Part shown: positions 8,484 to 17,298 of the stretch, one piece after another
Layout of the letters: the number at the start of each line of letters is the position of its first letter
Position numbering within the stretch: position 1 is the first letter of the stretch
Source of the DNA: Bradyrhizobium sp. STM 3843
Lineage (GTDB): Bacteria; Pseudomonadota; Alphaproteobacteria; Rhizobiales; Xanthobacteraceae
NCBI RefSeq assembly: GCF_000239815.1
Contig: NZ_CAFK01000171.1
Location: 1 to 33,517, forward strand
Direction of reading: 5' to 3'
DNA length: 33,517 nucleotides
Program-made: the position numbers and the translations under genes
The notes under the pieces: model-generated
The model's database searches: none
What the model was told of the DNA's origin: nothing
Seen by the model: the letters and a program-made list of their open reading frames with translations, nothing else

Positions 8484-8536
8484 CTGCAAATATCCGATTG
8501 AAGGGAACGAGATGGCTACGGCGTGGCGCCCTTCCT

Positions 8537-8564
8537 ATACTACCACGGAGGGTATCGGTTTCAA
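8537..8564 (-). promoter_or_regulatory. candidate housekeeping promoter of the serine hydrolase
   Basis: On the minus strand TTGAAA (8564-8559) and TAGTAT (8542-8537) are separated by 16 bases; they match the sigma-70 type consensus at 5 of 6 and 4 of 6 positions. The -10 lies about 54 bases before the ATG at 8483. Confidence 0.4.
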
Positions 8565-8765
8565 TGACTTCGGCGAACCGATCGCATCGGTTGGAGAATC
8601 GTGAGCGCGCGCCGGTTTTCGGTGGGGTGTGATCGCCCGCCAGCGAAAAGGCCAGTTGCAGTGGAAAGTGTCGCGCGAGCTCATAGATGATGCGGGAAGG
8701 CTCGCGACGGGATGCGCAGGTGAAGCACGGCGATCAGTCCGTCGCGGCGGTCTGGGAAATTGCAA

Positions 8766-8966
8766 ATGTCACGCGCACTCATCATCTTCGGCTTCATCCT
8801 CGTCGCGATCGGGCTGCTGTGGCCCTATGTCGGTAAGCTCGGCCTCGGCCGATTGCCTGGCGATATTGTCGTCGAGCGCCCGGGCTTCGCCTTCTATCTC
8901 CCGCTGATGACGTCGCTGATCCTCAGCGTCCTCGTCAGCGTGGTGCTGTGGCTGTTCAATCGCTAA
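8766..8966 (+). CDS. DUF2905-family small membrane protein
   Basis: A 66-residue inner-membrane protein with two hydrophobic helices (about residues 4-21 and 43-63) joined by the loop GKLGLGRLPGDIVVERPGFAF. The GRLPGDI core and overall length match the DUF2905 family of unknown function. The ATG at 8766 is chosen; a TTG two codons upstream is possible, and GGGAA sits a little upstream. It lies alone, followed at once by a palindromic repeat. Confidence 0.82.
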   Translation: MSRALIIFGFILVAIGLLWPYVGKLGLGRLPGDIVVERPGFAFYLPLMTSLILSVLVSVVLWLFNR

Positions 8967-9092
8967 GAGCATGATCCGGAAAAGTGCGAAGCGGTTTTCC
9001 CTCGCGACAAACGCGAAACGCGTTTGCGCGGAGATCATGCTCAAACAACAACCTGAAGCGCGATGACCATTCAACCTAATCTCATCGCGCTT
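8967..9092. repeat. compound palindromic intergenic repeat, also terminator-like
   Basis: Two inverted repeats lie back to back between convergent genes. The first has outer arms GAGCATGATC (8967-8976) and GATCATGCTC (9033-9042) with inner complementary stretches. The second has perfect 11-bp arms AAGCGCGATGA (9056-9066) and TCATCGCGCTT (9082-9092) around a 15-base loop. I recall near-identical compound elements scattered through Bradyrhizobium genomes, but that was not checked. It begins on the base after the DUF2905 stop and probably terminates both flanking genes. Confidence 0.75.
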
Positions 9093-9096
9093 TAGG

Positions 9097-10575
9097 TCAC
9101 GGCCGCGAACGCAGCAGCACTGCGCTCGCAGGCGGCATGTGGATCCGCGCCGTCTGCGCGGCGACGGGCACGGCGGCCTTTGCCATTGGCGTCCAGGTGC
9201 CCTGCGCAGAGACGGGCGCGTCATTGAGCTTGTGTCCGCTGGTCGCGGCGAGGTCGGCACCCCTCAGCCAGACCGGCTCCAGCGTGGAGGTTGTCTGGCC
9301 GAGCAACAGCTCTGCATCAACAGCGGTCTCGGCCTGCTTGTTGATCATCAGCACGTTTACGCCGCCATCGTCGCGCAGCACGCCGTAGGCACTGAAGCGC
9401 AGGCCGGCGGGGCCGTCGACGGTTGCGGGAACGGTCGTCGCTCCGTTCTGTCCTCCATTTTTTCCCTGGGCGCCAAGCGCAAACAGCAGCAGGCCATAAT
9501 AGACCGGCCTCACCTCGACGACCTTGCCCTTGTCGTCGGCGATCGGCGTGTAGCCGGGACCATGCCCGCCGCCATGCAGGTTCACGCCGTTGCAGCCGTC
9601 GAGCGCACAGCGAAACATGAAGTCCATCACCCACAGCGCGGTGCCGTAGGTGTTCGAGATATTGGGCGCGCCGCCATTGAAGAAGGAATTGCACTCGGCC
9701 ATGCGCCAGCCCAGCTGCACCCCGTCGTCGCGCGCGGCGCGGGTGACCGATTGGAGCTGTTGGGTCAGGCTAGGGTCGCCCTGCAGCAGCAGATCCAGCG
9801 TGGACTCCGGGGCACGGCCGTCCGCACGATAGTAATGCTGCGTCAGCAGGCTGATCTGCGCGGCGGCATCGCGCGCGAAGGGCAGGGTGAAGCCGGTGGA
9901 GAGCGAGGCAGCGACTGGGCCGGCAAGGCGGGCCGAGGGCGCGGCCGCGGCGATCGCTCTCGCCATCGCACGCCACTCAGCCAGATAATCGTCGTAGCGC
10001 CAGTTGGCCGGGCGATGACCGTTGTGAGGATAGAGGTCCGGCTCGTTGCCGATCTCGATTGCCAGCAAGTTGTCTCCCAGCGCCCGGACTGCGTAGGCAG
10101 CCTCGGCGGCGGCAAGCTCGGTGGTGTTGTCGGCGAGGTTGATGCCATAGATCACCTGCCAATCGACCTGTCTGGCAAAGCCGGCGAGCGCGTCGACCAT
10201 CGCGGGCAGGATCGGCGTGAGCTTCGGCGTCGCGCCCAGCCAGGCGCAGCGATCCACCGCGTTGGCGCCGATGCGCAGCACGCCCGGGCCCAACAACCGA
10301 TAGAGACCGAGCAGGGCGTCATTGCCTGCCGTGAACATCGGCTGTGGCAGCTTGTCCTTCTCATAGCTCAGGCCGGCGAAGCGGCTGGTCAGCGTTGCGC
10401 CGGGCCTGTCGCGGTCGAGGCGGACGCTGACATCGGCACGGGCCGGGCCTGGCGAAGGCGCGGATGCTGCCGGAGCTGCCACGCTGCGGCCGGCGCCGCT
10501 GCCGAGCCACCCGCCGATGCCGATGGTCGACAGCAGCGCGATCAGTTCACGGCGGGCCAGCATGCGATCGGACAT
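9097..10575 (-). CDS. glycoside hydrolase family 79-like protein, Tat-type signal
   Basis: A 492-residue exported protein resembling GH79 (beta-glucuronidase/heparanase clan A enzymes). The N-terminus has an arginine pair and hydrophobic stretch (ARRELIALLSTIGIGGWLG) typical of a Tat signal. A TIM-barrel part carries the clan's acid/base motif IEIGNEP (Glu about residue 178), and the probable nucleophile is Glu about residue 294 in RMAECNSF. The C-terminal beta domain (from about 375) resembles the GH79 C-terminal domain, including a GVNVLMINK segment. Such enzymes cleave uronic-acid-containing or related glycans. The ATG at 10575 is chosen over one at 10602 because AAAGGAGG precedes it by 10 bases and the Tat motif is then N-terminal. 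Confidence 0.8.
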   Translation of the reverse strand: MSDRMLARRELIALLSTIGIGGWLGSGAGRSVAAPAASAPSPGPARADVSVRLDRDRPGATLTSRFAGLSYEKDKLPQPMFTAGNDALLGLYRLLGPGVLRIGANAVDRCAWLGATPKLTPILPAMVDALAGFARQVDWQVIYGINLADNTTELAAAEAAYAVRALGDNLLAIEIGNEPDLYPHNGHRPANWRYDDYLAEWRAMARAIAAAAPSARLAGPVAASLSTGFTLPFARDAAAQISLLTQHYYRADGRAPESTLDLLLQGDPSLTQQLQSVTRAARDDGVQLGWRMAECNSFFNGGAPNISNTYGTALWVMDFMFRCALDGCNGVNLHGGGHGPGYTPIADDKGKVVEVRPVYYGLLLFALGAQGKNGGQNGATTVPATVDGPAGLRFSAYGVLRDDGGVNVLMINKQAETAVDAELLLGQTTSTLEPVWLRGADLAATSGHKLNDAPVSAQGTWTPMAKAAVPVAAQTARIHMPPASAVLLRSRP

Positions 10576-10922
10576 CGCCAGTTCGCCTCCTTTGGTCCCC
10601 ATATCGCGGGCGTGTTCGGCACGCCATGGAGGAGGATGCGGTTGGTCATGGCGCCATTATAGCACGCCGACGGCTTGCAAGCGGCGCTTGCTGAGCCGGA
10701 CGTTTTGCCCACGCCGCTGCGTCATGACGGGTGATCGAGGAGATGGCGAATTGCTACAATTCGTAACAGAGAAGGCGTATAAGCCGGTGACGATCTCGAC
10801 GGAAGGCTTGGATTGCTGCGCACGGCTGTGACGATCTGCTGCCTCAGAAGCATTCGAGCCATGCTGCCAGCAATATCGTGGCGCCATCAGTCCGGGGCGC
10901 CTCGATCGAGATGGAGGCGAGG
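10576..10922. other. divergent intergenic region
   Basis: About 350 bases separate the starts of the GH79-like gene (minus) and a serine hydrolase (plus), so both promoters should lie here. I see no convincing promoter pair, operator palindrome or small gene. Short open frames in it lack ribosome sites and protein-like composition. Confidence 0.5.
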
Positions 10923-12560
10923 GTGAGACTTAGAAGAGCCTTGGCGGGAGTGCTGCTGATGATATCCGTTGCTTCGGCGCGCGCTGGCGCATTGCCCGAA
11001 CGGGTCGCGACGGCGGCGAATGAGCGCATCGCCGCCGGCTTCTGTCCAACGCTGGTGTTTGCGGTGGTCGATGGCGACGACAGCGAGATCGCCGCGTTTG
11101 GCCGGCTCGACGATGGCAGGGCGGCCGATGGCGACACCGTCTATGAGATCGGCTCGATCACCAAGACGTTCACGGCGACCTTGCTTGCTGATGCGGTGCG
11201 CTCCGGGCGCCTCACGCTCGATGCGCCGGTCGCGGGCCTGCTGCCCGATGTCAGGATCCCGTCGCGCGGCGGCAAGGAGATCACGCTGCTCGACCTCGCT
11301 ACGCAGTATTCCGGGCTGCCACGGCTTCCACTCAACCTGCTGCCGGTCGATGCGGCCAATCCCTATGCCGATTACGATGCTGCCAAGTTGAAGGCCTTTC
11401 TCGCCGACTATCAATTGCCGCGTGATCCCGGTGCGTCCTACGAATACTCTAATCTTGGATATGGCCTGCTCGGCTACGCGCTTGCGCAGGCCGATCGAAC
11501 GACATACCCGGACCTGGTGGACCGCAAGCTCCTGAAGCCGCTGGGCATGGCCATGACCGGGGTCGCATTGACGGACGAGATGCGGGCGCATCTAGCCCCC
11601 GGTCACGATGCGAGCGGAAAGCCCGTCAAGGATTGGGATTTCGACGTGCTCGCCGGGGCCGGAGGTCTCCGTTCCACGGCCAACGACATGCTGCGTTATC
11701 TGAAAGCCAATATGCAGCTCACGCCGCCGGCTCTGGCGGAGACAATCGCAACTGCTCAGCAGCCTCGCCGCGACGCCCCGAACCTCGGGCGCATCGGGCT
11801 TGCCTGGATGACCAGCGCGAACGGTGTAGTCTGGCACAATGGCGGCACCGGCGGTTATCACAGCTTTCTCGGAATGACCGCTGATCGAAAGCGGGGCGTC
11901 GTGGTTCTCACCAACGCCGCCATCGACATCGACGAGCTCGGGAAGGCTGTGCTTGACGATGGAGCACAGCTGCGCACCGGATTGAAGATCGTGACGCTGC
12001 CCGATGCCGAACTGGACGACTATGTCGGCACCTACAGGCTGCGCGAGGGCTTCCTGCTCAAGGTCTTCCGCAAGGACGGCGGCCTCGTCACCCAGGCGAC
12101 GGGCCAGGCCGTCGTCCCGATCTTCCCGTCGGCGGCTGACAGCTTCTTCGCCAAGCTGGTCGATGCCGGCATCACCTTCACGCGCGACGCGCAGGGCGCG
12201 GTCACCGGGCTCGTGCTGCGTCAGAACGGCGACCATTGGGCGCCGAAGCTGTCGCCGTCCGAGATCCCGCCGGAGCCGCAGGAGATCACGCCGGATGCCG
12301 CCGTGTTGTCCAACTATGTCGGGCAGTACAGGTTCGATTTCGGCGCGGTGCTCGACGTCAGGCTGGATGGAAACGGCCTCAAGGCGCAGCTGACGGGGCA
12401 GGCGGCCTTTCCGATCTTCGCCAGTGCGCCTGACGCGTTCTTCTACAAGGTCGTCGAGGCTCAGCTGCATTTCGAACGCGAGCAGGGCTCCGTGGTCGCC
12501 GTCGTGCTGCATCAGGGCGGCCGCGACATGCGGGGCACGCGGATCGGGTCGTCACCCTGA
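10923..12560 (+). CDS. beta-lactamase-related serine hydrolase with duplicated C-terminal domain
   Basis: A 545-residue exported serine hydrolase. An N-terminal signal peptide (MRLRRALAGVLLMISVASARA) precedes a class C beta-lactamase/D-aminopeptidase fold with SITK (residues 78-81), YSN (175-177) and the third motif HNG (305-307, in VVWHNGGTGGYHSF). Downstream are two similar segments of about 75 residues (about 359-435 and 456-533), both beginning with a YVGxYR motif and containing TGQA-(V/F)PIF, i.e. a tandem duplication of a DUF3471-like beta domain. The GTG at 10923 is favoured because GGAGG lies 5 bases upstream; the ATG at 10911 is the alternative, adding four residues. The substrate may be peptides, esters or cell-wall fragments; sequence does not decide. 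Confidence 0.9.
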   Translation: MRLRRALAGVLLMISVASARAGALPERVATAANERIAAGFCPTLVFAVVDGDDSEIAAFGRLDDGRAADGDTVYEIGSITKTFTATLLADAVRSGRLTLDAPVAGLLPDVRIPSRGGKEITLLDLATQYSGLPRLPLNLLPVDAANPYADYDAAKLKAFLADYQLPRDPGASYEYSNLGYGLLGYALAQADRTTYPDLVDRKLLKPLGMAMTGVALTDEMRAHLAPGHDASGKPVKDWDFDVLAGAGGLRSTANDMLRYLKANMQLTPPALAETIATAQQPRRDAPNLGRIGLAWMTSANGVVWHNGGTGGYHSFLGMTADRKRGVVVLTNAAIDIDELGKAVLDDGAQLRTGLKIVTLPDAELDDYVGTYRLREGFLLKVFRKDGGLVTQATGQAVVPIFPSAADSFFAKLVDAGITFTRDAQGAVTGLVLRQNGDHWAPKLSPSEIPPEPQEITPDAAVLSNYVGQYRFDFGAVLDVRLDGNGLKAQLTGQAAFPIFASAPDAFFYKVVEAQLHFEREQGSVVAVVLHQGGRDMRGTRIGSSP

Positions 12561-12639
12561 GCCCGCTTGCGGGGGGAGACGATCAATGGGCTGCGTCGAC
12601 AGAATCGTCACCGGCGGCCGGCGGTCCTGCCAGATCGCA

Positions 12640-13013
12640 GCCGAAGATTTCTATTTCTTTTTTTCAGAAATTGTGCTTTACTCGCTTCATCCCGCCTCGT
12701 CGAAGAGGGACGTACGCGTCGTCACGATACGTGGAGTGCGGGGAGCGATGGACGTGAAGGCGACAGCGGACGACTGGCGCCTTTGCGGACGGTGAAGTCG
12801 TGTGGTCCCGGCATCCCGGTGCTGATGTCTGCGCGGCGCGGAAGCGTCGTCGTAAGGGGGCAAGAAAGCCGGTCCCCTGGGAGAGCGCGTATAAATCGTA
12901 AACCCATCGCGCAGGGAAGGCCGGGATGTCTCGGCTGCACCTGTGGTTCCTACCCCGTGCATTTCATTCGCACGGGGGCCATGGGGGTGGCGAGCTCCCG
13001 GCCTTCCCTGCGC
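12640..13013. repeat. long non-coding element with nested palindromes
   Basis: Boundaries are approximate on the left. The clearest structure is a perfect 18-bp inverted repeat: GCGCAGGGAAGGCCGGGA (12909-12926) and its complement (12996-13013). Inside it is a perfect 8-bp hairpin, CCCCGTGC (12953-12960) and GCACGGGG (12970-12977), with a 9-base loop. I recall closely similar sequence, including the stretch around 12713-12760, recurring in Bradyrhizobium and Rhodopseudomonas intergenic regions; this is memory, not a search. No credible gene is present between 12561 and 13504: open frames there are long only because of high GC and lack start context and protein-like composition. Confidence 0.55.
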
Positions 13014-13141
13014 CCTCCGACGTCGAGGGCTTCGGTATTGGCATCACCCGGGCACGCCGTGCCGCGGGAGGGTGAGGACGTGTCTAATTGTCTGATTGGA
13101 CGTAGGAGAAGTGCGATGCCGAAGCCACAATTTTCAGTGTC

Positions 13142-13199
13142 ATCGTCCGCCATCGGGTCTCGCCTTCGGCGAGCCCGACGACAGGCTCCGGCGGACGAT
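13142..13199. repeat. palindromic repeat with inner hairpin
   Basis: Outer arms ATCGTCCGCC (13142-13151) and GGCGGACGAT (13190-13199) are perfect complements. An inner hairpin, CTCGCC-TTC-GGCGAG, occupies 13159-13173. The layout of a GC-rich double palindrome in an intergenic gap matches a repeat type I associate with Bradyrhizobium. Confidence 0.65.
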
Positions 13200-13504
13200 C
13201 CAGTATTCCAGAGGCGGTCGTGTTAGGATCCGGTTCGCACCTCAGGTCAGCCGGCCGCGTGCGGGCAAATGGCGCGAACATGCGGTGCCATCCCGGTTCA
13301 TTTTTGCCGTCTCTGGGATACTGGGTACCCCGCCTGCGCGAGGTACGACGGTCGAGGGGGAGCTCCAATACGTCACCCCTCCTGACCCTTATTCGGCGTT
13401 GCGGTGGTCAGGTTTTCTCGGTTAAAAAGGGGCTAGAGAACGCGCCGGCAACCAAGCATCAATGGTTTTGCCGCACGCTAGTGGTGTTCTCGAAGGGTCT
13501 GGCA

Positions 13505-13636
13505 ATGCTGATTCGTGGCGCAAGGATTGGAGCAATCGACGGAGCGGTTTCCGCACCGACGGTCGCTGCCGCGCCGCTGCTGCCCACCCTTACCCCGACC
13601 CTTTCGCTCGGGCTGCTGCTTCTTAGCTGCCCCTGA
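13505..13636 (+). CDS. leuA leader peptide (attenuation)
   Basis: A 43-residue peptide with ATG at 13505 and GAAGG 8 bases upstream. Its last 19 residues contain nine leucines, ending in SLGLLLLSCP with four consecutive Leu codons (CTG CTG CTT CTT, 13613-13624). The stop codon (13634-13636) sits inside the 5' arm of a strong hairpin that precedes leuA. This is the classic layout of a leucine-sensing leader: ribosomes stalled at Leu codons prevent terminator formation and allow leuA transcription. Leucine attenuators upstream of leuA have been predicted comparatively in rhizobia. The peptide itself is not expected to have another function. The 20 N-terminal residues are unusually long for a leader. 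Confidence 0.82.
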   Translation: MLIRGARIGAIDGAVSAPTVAAAPLLPTLTPTLSLGLLLLSCP

Positions 13637-13680
13637 GGGCCGGCTGGGCGCGATGCGCCTGGGCACTCAGGGGTTTGCGC
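13630..13680 (+). terminator. leuA attenuator hairpin
   Basis: Perfect arms CCCCTGAG (13630-13637) and CTCAGGGG (13666-13673) enclose an inner stem GGCGC-GAT-GCGCC (13647-13659) with additional pairing (GCC 13639-13641 with GGC 13662-13664). Only TTT follows, so the U-tract is short. A competing small hairpin GCCC-CTGA-GGGC (13629-13640) overlaps the 5' arm. A ribosome stalled on the Leu codons ending at 13624 would cover the 5' arm directly. Confidence 0.72.
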
Positions 13681-13743
13681 GAGATCACGAAAACCCTTCA
13701 GCGCCTTCCAGATAAGCGCACCAGCGAACAAGGAACTCAAGCG

Positions 13744-15318
<1,575 letters not shown>

Positions 15319-15360
15319 CGGAGACACCGTCGCTCCGGGGCAGCCGTGTAACGGCTGAAC

Positions 15361-15432
15361 CCGGAATCTCGACCTGATAAGGCGAGGTGCTAATAAAATC
15401 GAGATTCCGGGGTCGGTCCTGACGGACCGCCC
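15361..15432. repeat. palindromic intergenic repeat after leuA
   Basis: Perfect 12-bp arms CCGGAATCTCGA (15361-15372) and TCGAGATTCCGG (15399-15410) surround a 26-base loop, followed by a small hairpin CGGTCC-TGAC-GGACCG (15414-15429). The layout resembles a common Bradyrhizobium intergenic repeat (recalled, not searched). It may also act as the leuA terminator. Confidence 0.65.
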
Positions 15433-15551
15433 CGGAATGACAGGGAAGGGAATGCCAAGCTTTCGCAGCGCAGCACGGGATTTCCGCCTCTGCGGCGAAC
15501 GACGAATGGCAATCCGTCCGCCTTACCGCTATTGATGCTCTGGCATACAAG

Positions 15552-15577
15552 CGGGGGCGTCATCGCAAGCGCCCCCG
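15552..15577 (+). other. hairpin just upstream of the TRAP operon
   Basis: Perfect 8-bp arms CGGGGGCG (15552-15559) and CGCCCCCG (15570-15577) end 12 bases before the GGGAGG ribosome site of the TRAP binding-protein gene. If transcribed, it would sit in the 5' leader and could affect mRNA stability; it might also be the edge of the repeat at 15361. Confidence 0.5.
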
Positions 15578-15598
15578 AAGAAACTTCGGGAGGAAGTC

Positions 15599-16612
15599 TT
15601 GCTGACAGTACGTCATGTGATGGTCGCGGCCTCGCTTGCCGCGCTCGCGCTGGTCGGGCCGGCCGCGGCCGCCGACAATCCGATCGTGATCAAGTTCAGC
15701 CACGTCGTGGCGTCCGACACGCCGAAGGGCAAGGCGGCCGACAAGTTCAAGGAACTGGCCGAGAAATACACCGACGGCAAGGTCAAGGTCGAAGTCTATC
15801 CGAACTCGACGCTCTACAAGGACAAGGAAGAGCTGGAGGCGCTGCAGCTCGGCGCCGTGCAGATGCTGGCGCCCTCGAACTCGAAATTCGGCCCGATCGG
15901 AATCAGGGAGTTCGAGGTGTTCGATCTGCCCTACATCCTTCCCGACCTGAAGACCCTGCGCAAGGTCACCGACGGCCCGCTCGGGGCCAGGCTGCTCAAG
16001 CTGCTCGATGCCAAGGGCATGACCGGGCTTGCTTATTGGGACAACGGCTTCAAGCAGATGACCGCCAACAAGAAGCTGGTGGCACCTGCCGACTACAAGG
16101 GCCTGAAATTCCGCATCCAGTCCTCCAAGGTGCTGGAGGCGCAGTTCCGCGCGCTCGGCGCGATCCCGCAGGTCATGGCATTCTCCGACGTGTATCAGGC
16201 GCTGCAGACCGGCGTGGTCGACGGCCAGGAGAACACCTGGTCGAACATCTACACGCAGAAAATGCACGAGGTGCAGAAATACGCGACCGTGACCAATCAC
16301 GGCTATATCGGCTACGTCGTGGTCGTGAACAAGAAGTTCTGGGACGGCCTGCCGCCGGACATTCGCGCGGCCTGCGAGAAGGCGATGAAGGAAGCGACCG
16401 ACTTCGGCAACAGCCAGTCGGCCAAGGAGAACGACGACGCGCTGGAAGAGATCAAGAAGGCCGGCAAGACCGAGATCGTCACGCTGACGCCCGAGCAGGA
16501 CGAAGCGATGCGCAAGGCGATGATGCCGGTCTACAAGGACGTGGCCTCGCGGGTCGGTCAGCCCTTGATCGACGAATTCCTCAAGGAGACCGGCCGCAGC
16601 CCGATGAACTGA
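15599..16612 (+). CDS. TRAP transporter substrate-binding protein (DctP family)
   Basis: A 337-residue periplasmic binding protein of a tripartite (TRAP) importer, which takes up organic acids using an ion gradient. A signal peptide ends near residue 25 (PAAAADNP). Family hallmarks are IKFSHVVASDTPKGKAADKF at the mature N-terminus, the conserved ligand carboxylate-binding arginine (about R172 in LKFRIQSS), and DGQENTW (208-214). The start is TTG at 15599, chosen because GGGAGG lies 6-7 bases upstream and it supplies a basic residue before the hydrophobic core; the ATG at 15620 would give a poor signal peptide. Its ligand is probably a carboxylate, identity unknown. It heads a three-gene operon. 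Confidence 0.95.
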   Translation: MLTVRHVMVAASLAALALVGPAAAADNPIVIKFSHVVASDTPKGKAADKFKELAEKYTDGKVKVEVYPNSTLYKDKEELEALQLGAVQMLAPSNSKFGPIGIREFEVFDLPYILPDLKTLRKVTDGPLGARLLKLLDAKGMTGLAYWDNGFKQMTANKKLVAPADYKGLKFRIQSSKVLEAQFRALGAIPQVMAFSDVYQALQTGVVDGQENTWSNIYTQKMHEVQKYATVTNHGYIGYVVVVNKKFWDGLPPDIRAACEKAMKEATDFGNSQSAKENDDALEEIKKAGKTEIVTLTPEQDEAMRKAMMPVYKDVASRVGQPLIDEFLKETGRSPMN

Positions 16613-16647
16613 GGCGGCAAATCCAGCCTGCAGACAGCGAAGATGGG

Positions 16648-16708
16648 CCGCGGCCTTCTGCGCCGCGGTCCGGTGAATGATCGAACGGCGGTCGCGCGCC
16701 GTCCGATC
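16648..16708 (+). promoter_or_regulatory. two intercistronic hairpins in the TRAP operon
   Basis: The first hairpin has perfect arms CCGCGGC (16648-16654) and GCCGCGG (16662-16668). The second pairs GATCGAACGGCG (16679-16690) with CGCCGTCCGATC (16697-16708), one mismatch. Neither has a T-run. In this position they could protect the upstream binding-protein mRNA or cause partial termination, so that the binding protein outnumbers the permease. Confidence 0.6.
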
Positions 16709-16725
16709 GCCTGTTGGGGACCTTC

Positions 16726-17298
16726 ATGCTGCTACGCATTCTCGACCGGCTGGAGGAGATCATCATCGCGAGCCTGATGGGGGCTGCGACCTTGATCACC
16801 TTCATCGCCGTGGCGCATCGCTTCCTGGTCGATGTGCCCGTGCTCTATCCGTACCTGTTCCAGATCAATCTGGCCTGGTCGCAGGAACTCTGCATCTACA
16901 TGTTCATCTGGATGGCCAAGTTCGGCGCCGCCTATGGCGTGCGCACCGGCATCCATGTCGGCGTGGACGTGCTGATCAATCGCCTCAACGACCGCTGGCG
17001 CAAATGGGTGATCCTGTTCGGCCTGTTCGGTGGGGTGGTGTTCACCTTCATCGTCGGCACCATGGGCGCCAAGTTCGTCATCGAGCTGATGCAGACCGAC
17101 CAGGTCTCGCCGGATCTCGAGATCCCGAGCTGGATCGTCTATGCCTGCATCCCGCTCGGCTCCTATTTGATGTGCTTCCGCTTCATCCAGGTGATGTGGG
17201 CCTATTTCTGGACCGGCAACCTGCCGCATCACGACGCCTCCCATGTCGATGACATCGAGGTCAGCCCCAAGGCGCCGATCGCGCTCGGAGAAGCCTGA
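16726..17298 (+). CDS. TRAP transporter small permease (DctQ family)
   Basis: A 190-residue inner-membrane protein with four predicted helices (about residues 15-33, 45-66, 85-108 and 130-158). The pattern LAWSQELCIYMFIWMAKFG, with WxxE and an aromatic/Ala stretch, followed by RTGIHVGVD, is characteristic of DctQ subunits. The ATG at 16726 has GGGGA 6 bases upstream; a TTG four codons earlier is less likely. The stop overlaps the start of the DctM gene by one base (TGATG), consistent with coupled synthesis of the two permease subunits. Confidence 0.93.
   Translation: MLLRILDRLEEIIIASLMGAATLITFIAVAHRFLVDVPVLYPYLFQINLAWSQELCIYMFIWMAKFGAAYGVRTGIHVGVDVLINRLNDRWRKWVILFGLFGGVVFTFIVGTMGAKFVIELMQTDQVSPDLEIPSWIVYACIPLGSYLMCFRFIQVMWAYFWTGNLPHHDASHVDDIEVSPKAPIALGEA

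Noticed and set aside
9139..10662. 507-codon plus-strand open frame opposite the GH79-like gene
   Set aside because: No domain pattern; the minus frame has catalytic motifs, a signal sequence and a strong ribosome site.
12567..13226. 219-codon plus-strand open frame in the region before leuA
   Set aside because: Runs through palindromic repeats, lacks a ribosome site and has no protein-like pattern.
13381..13412. CCTGACC/GGTCAGG inverted repeat as an operator or part of the leuA attenuator
   Set aside because: Seven-base arms with an 18-base loop are not exceptional at this GC content, and it is about 90 bases upstream of the leader start.
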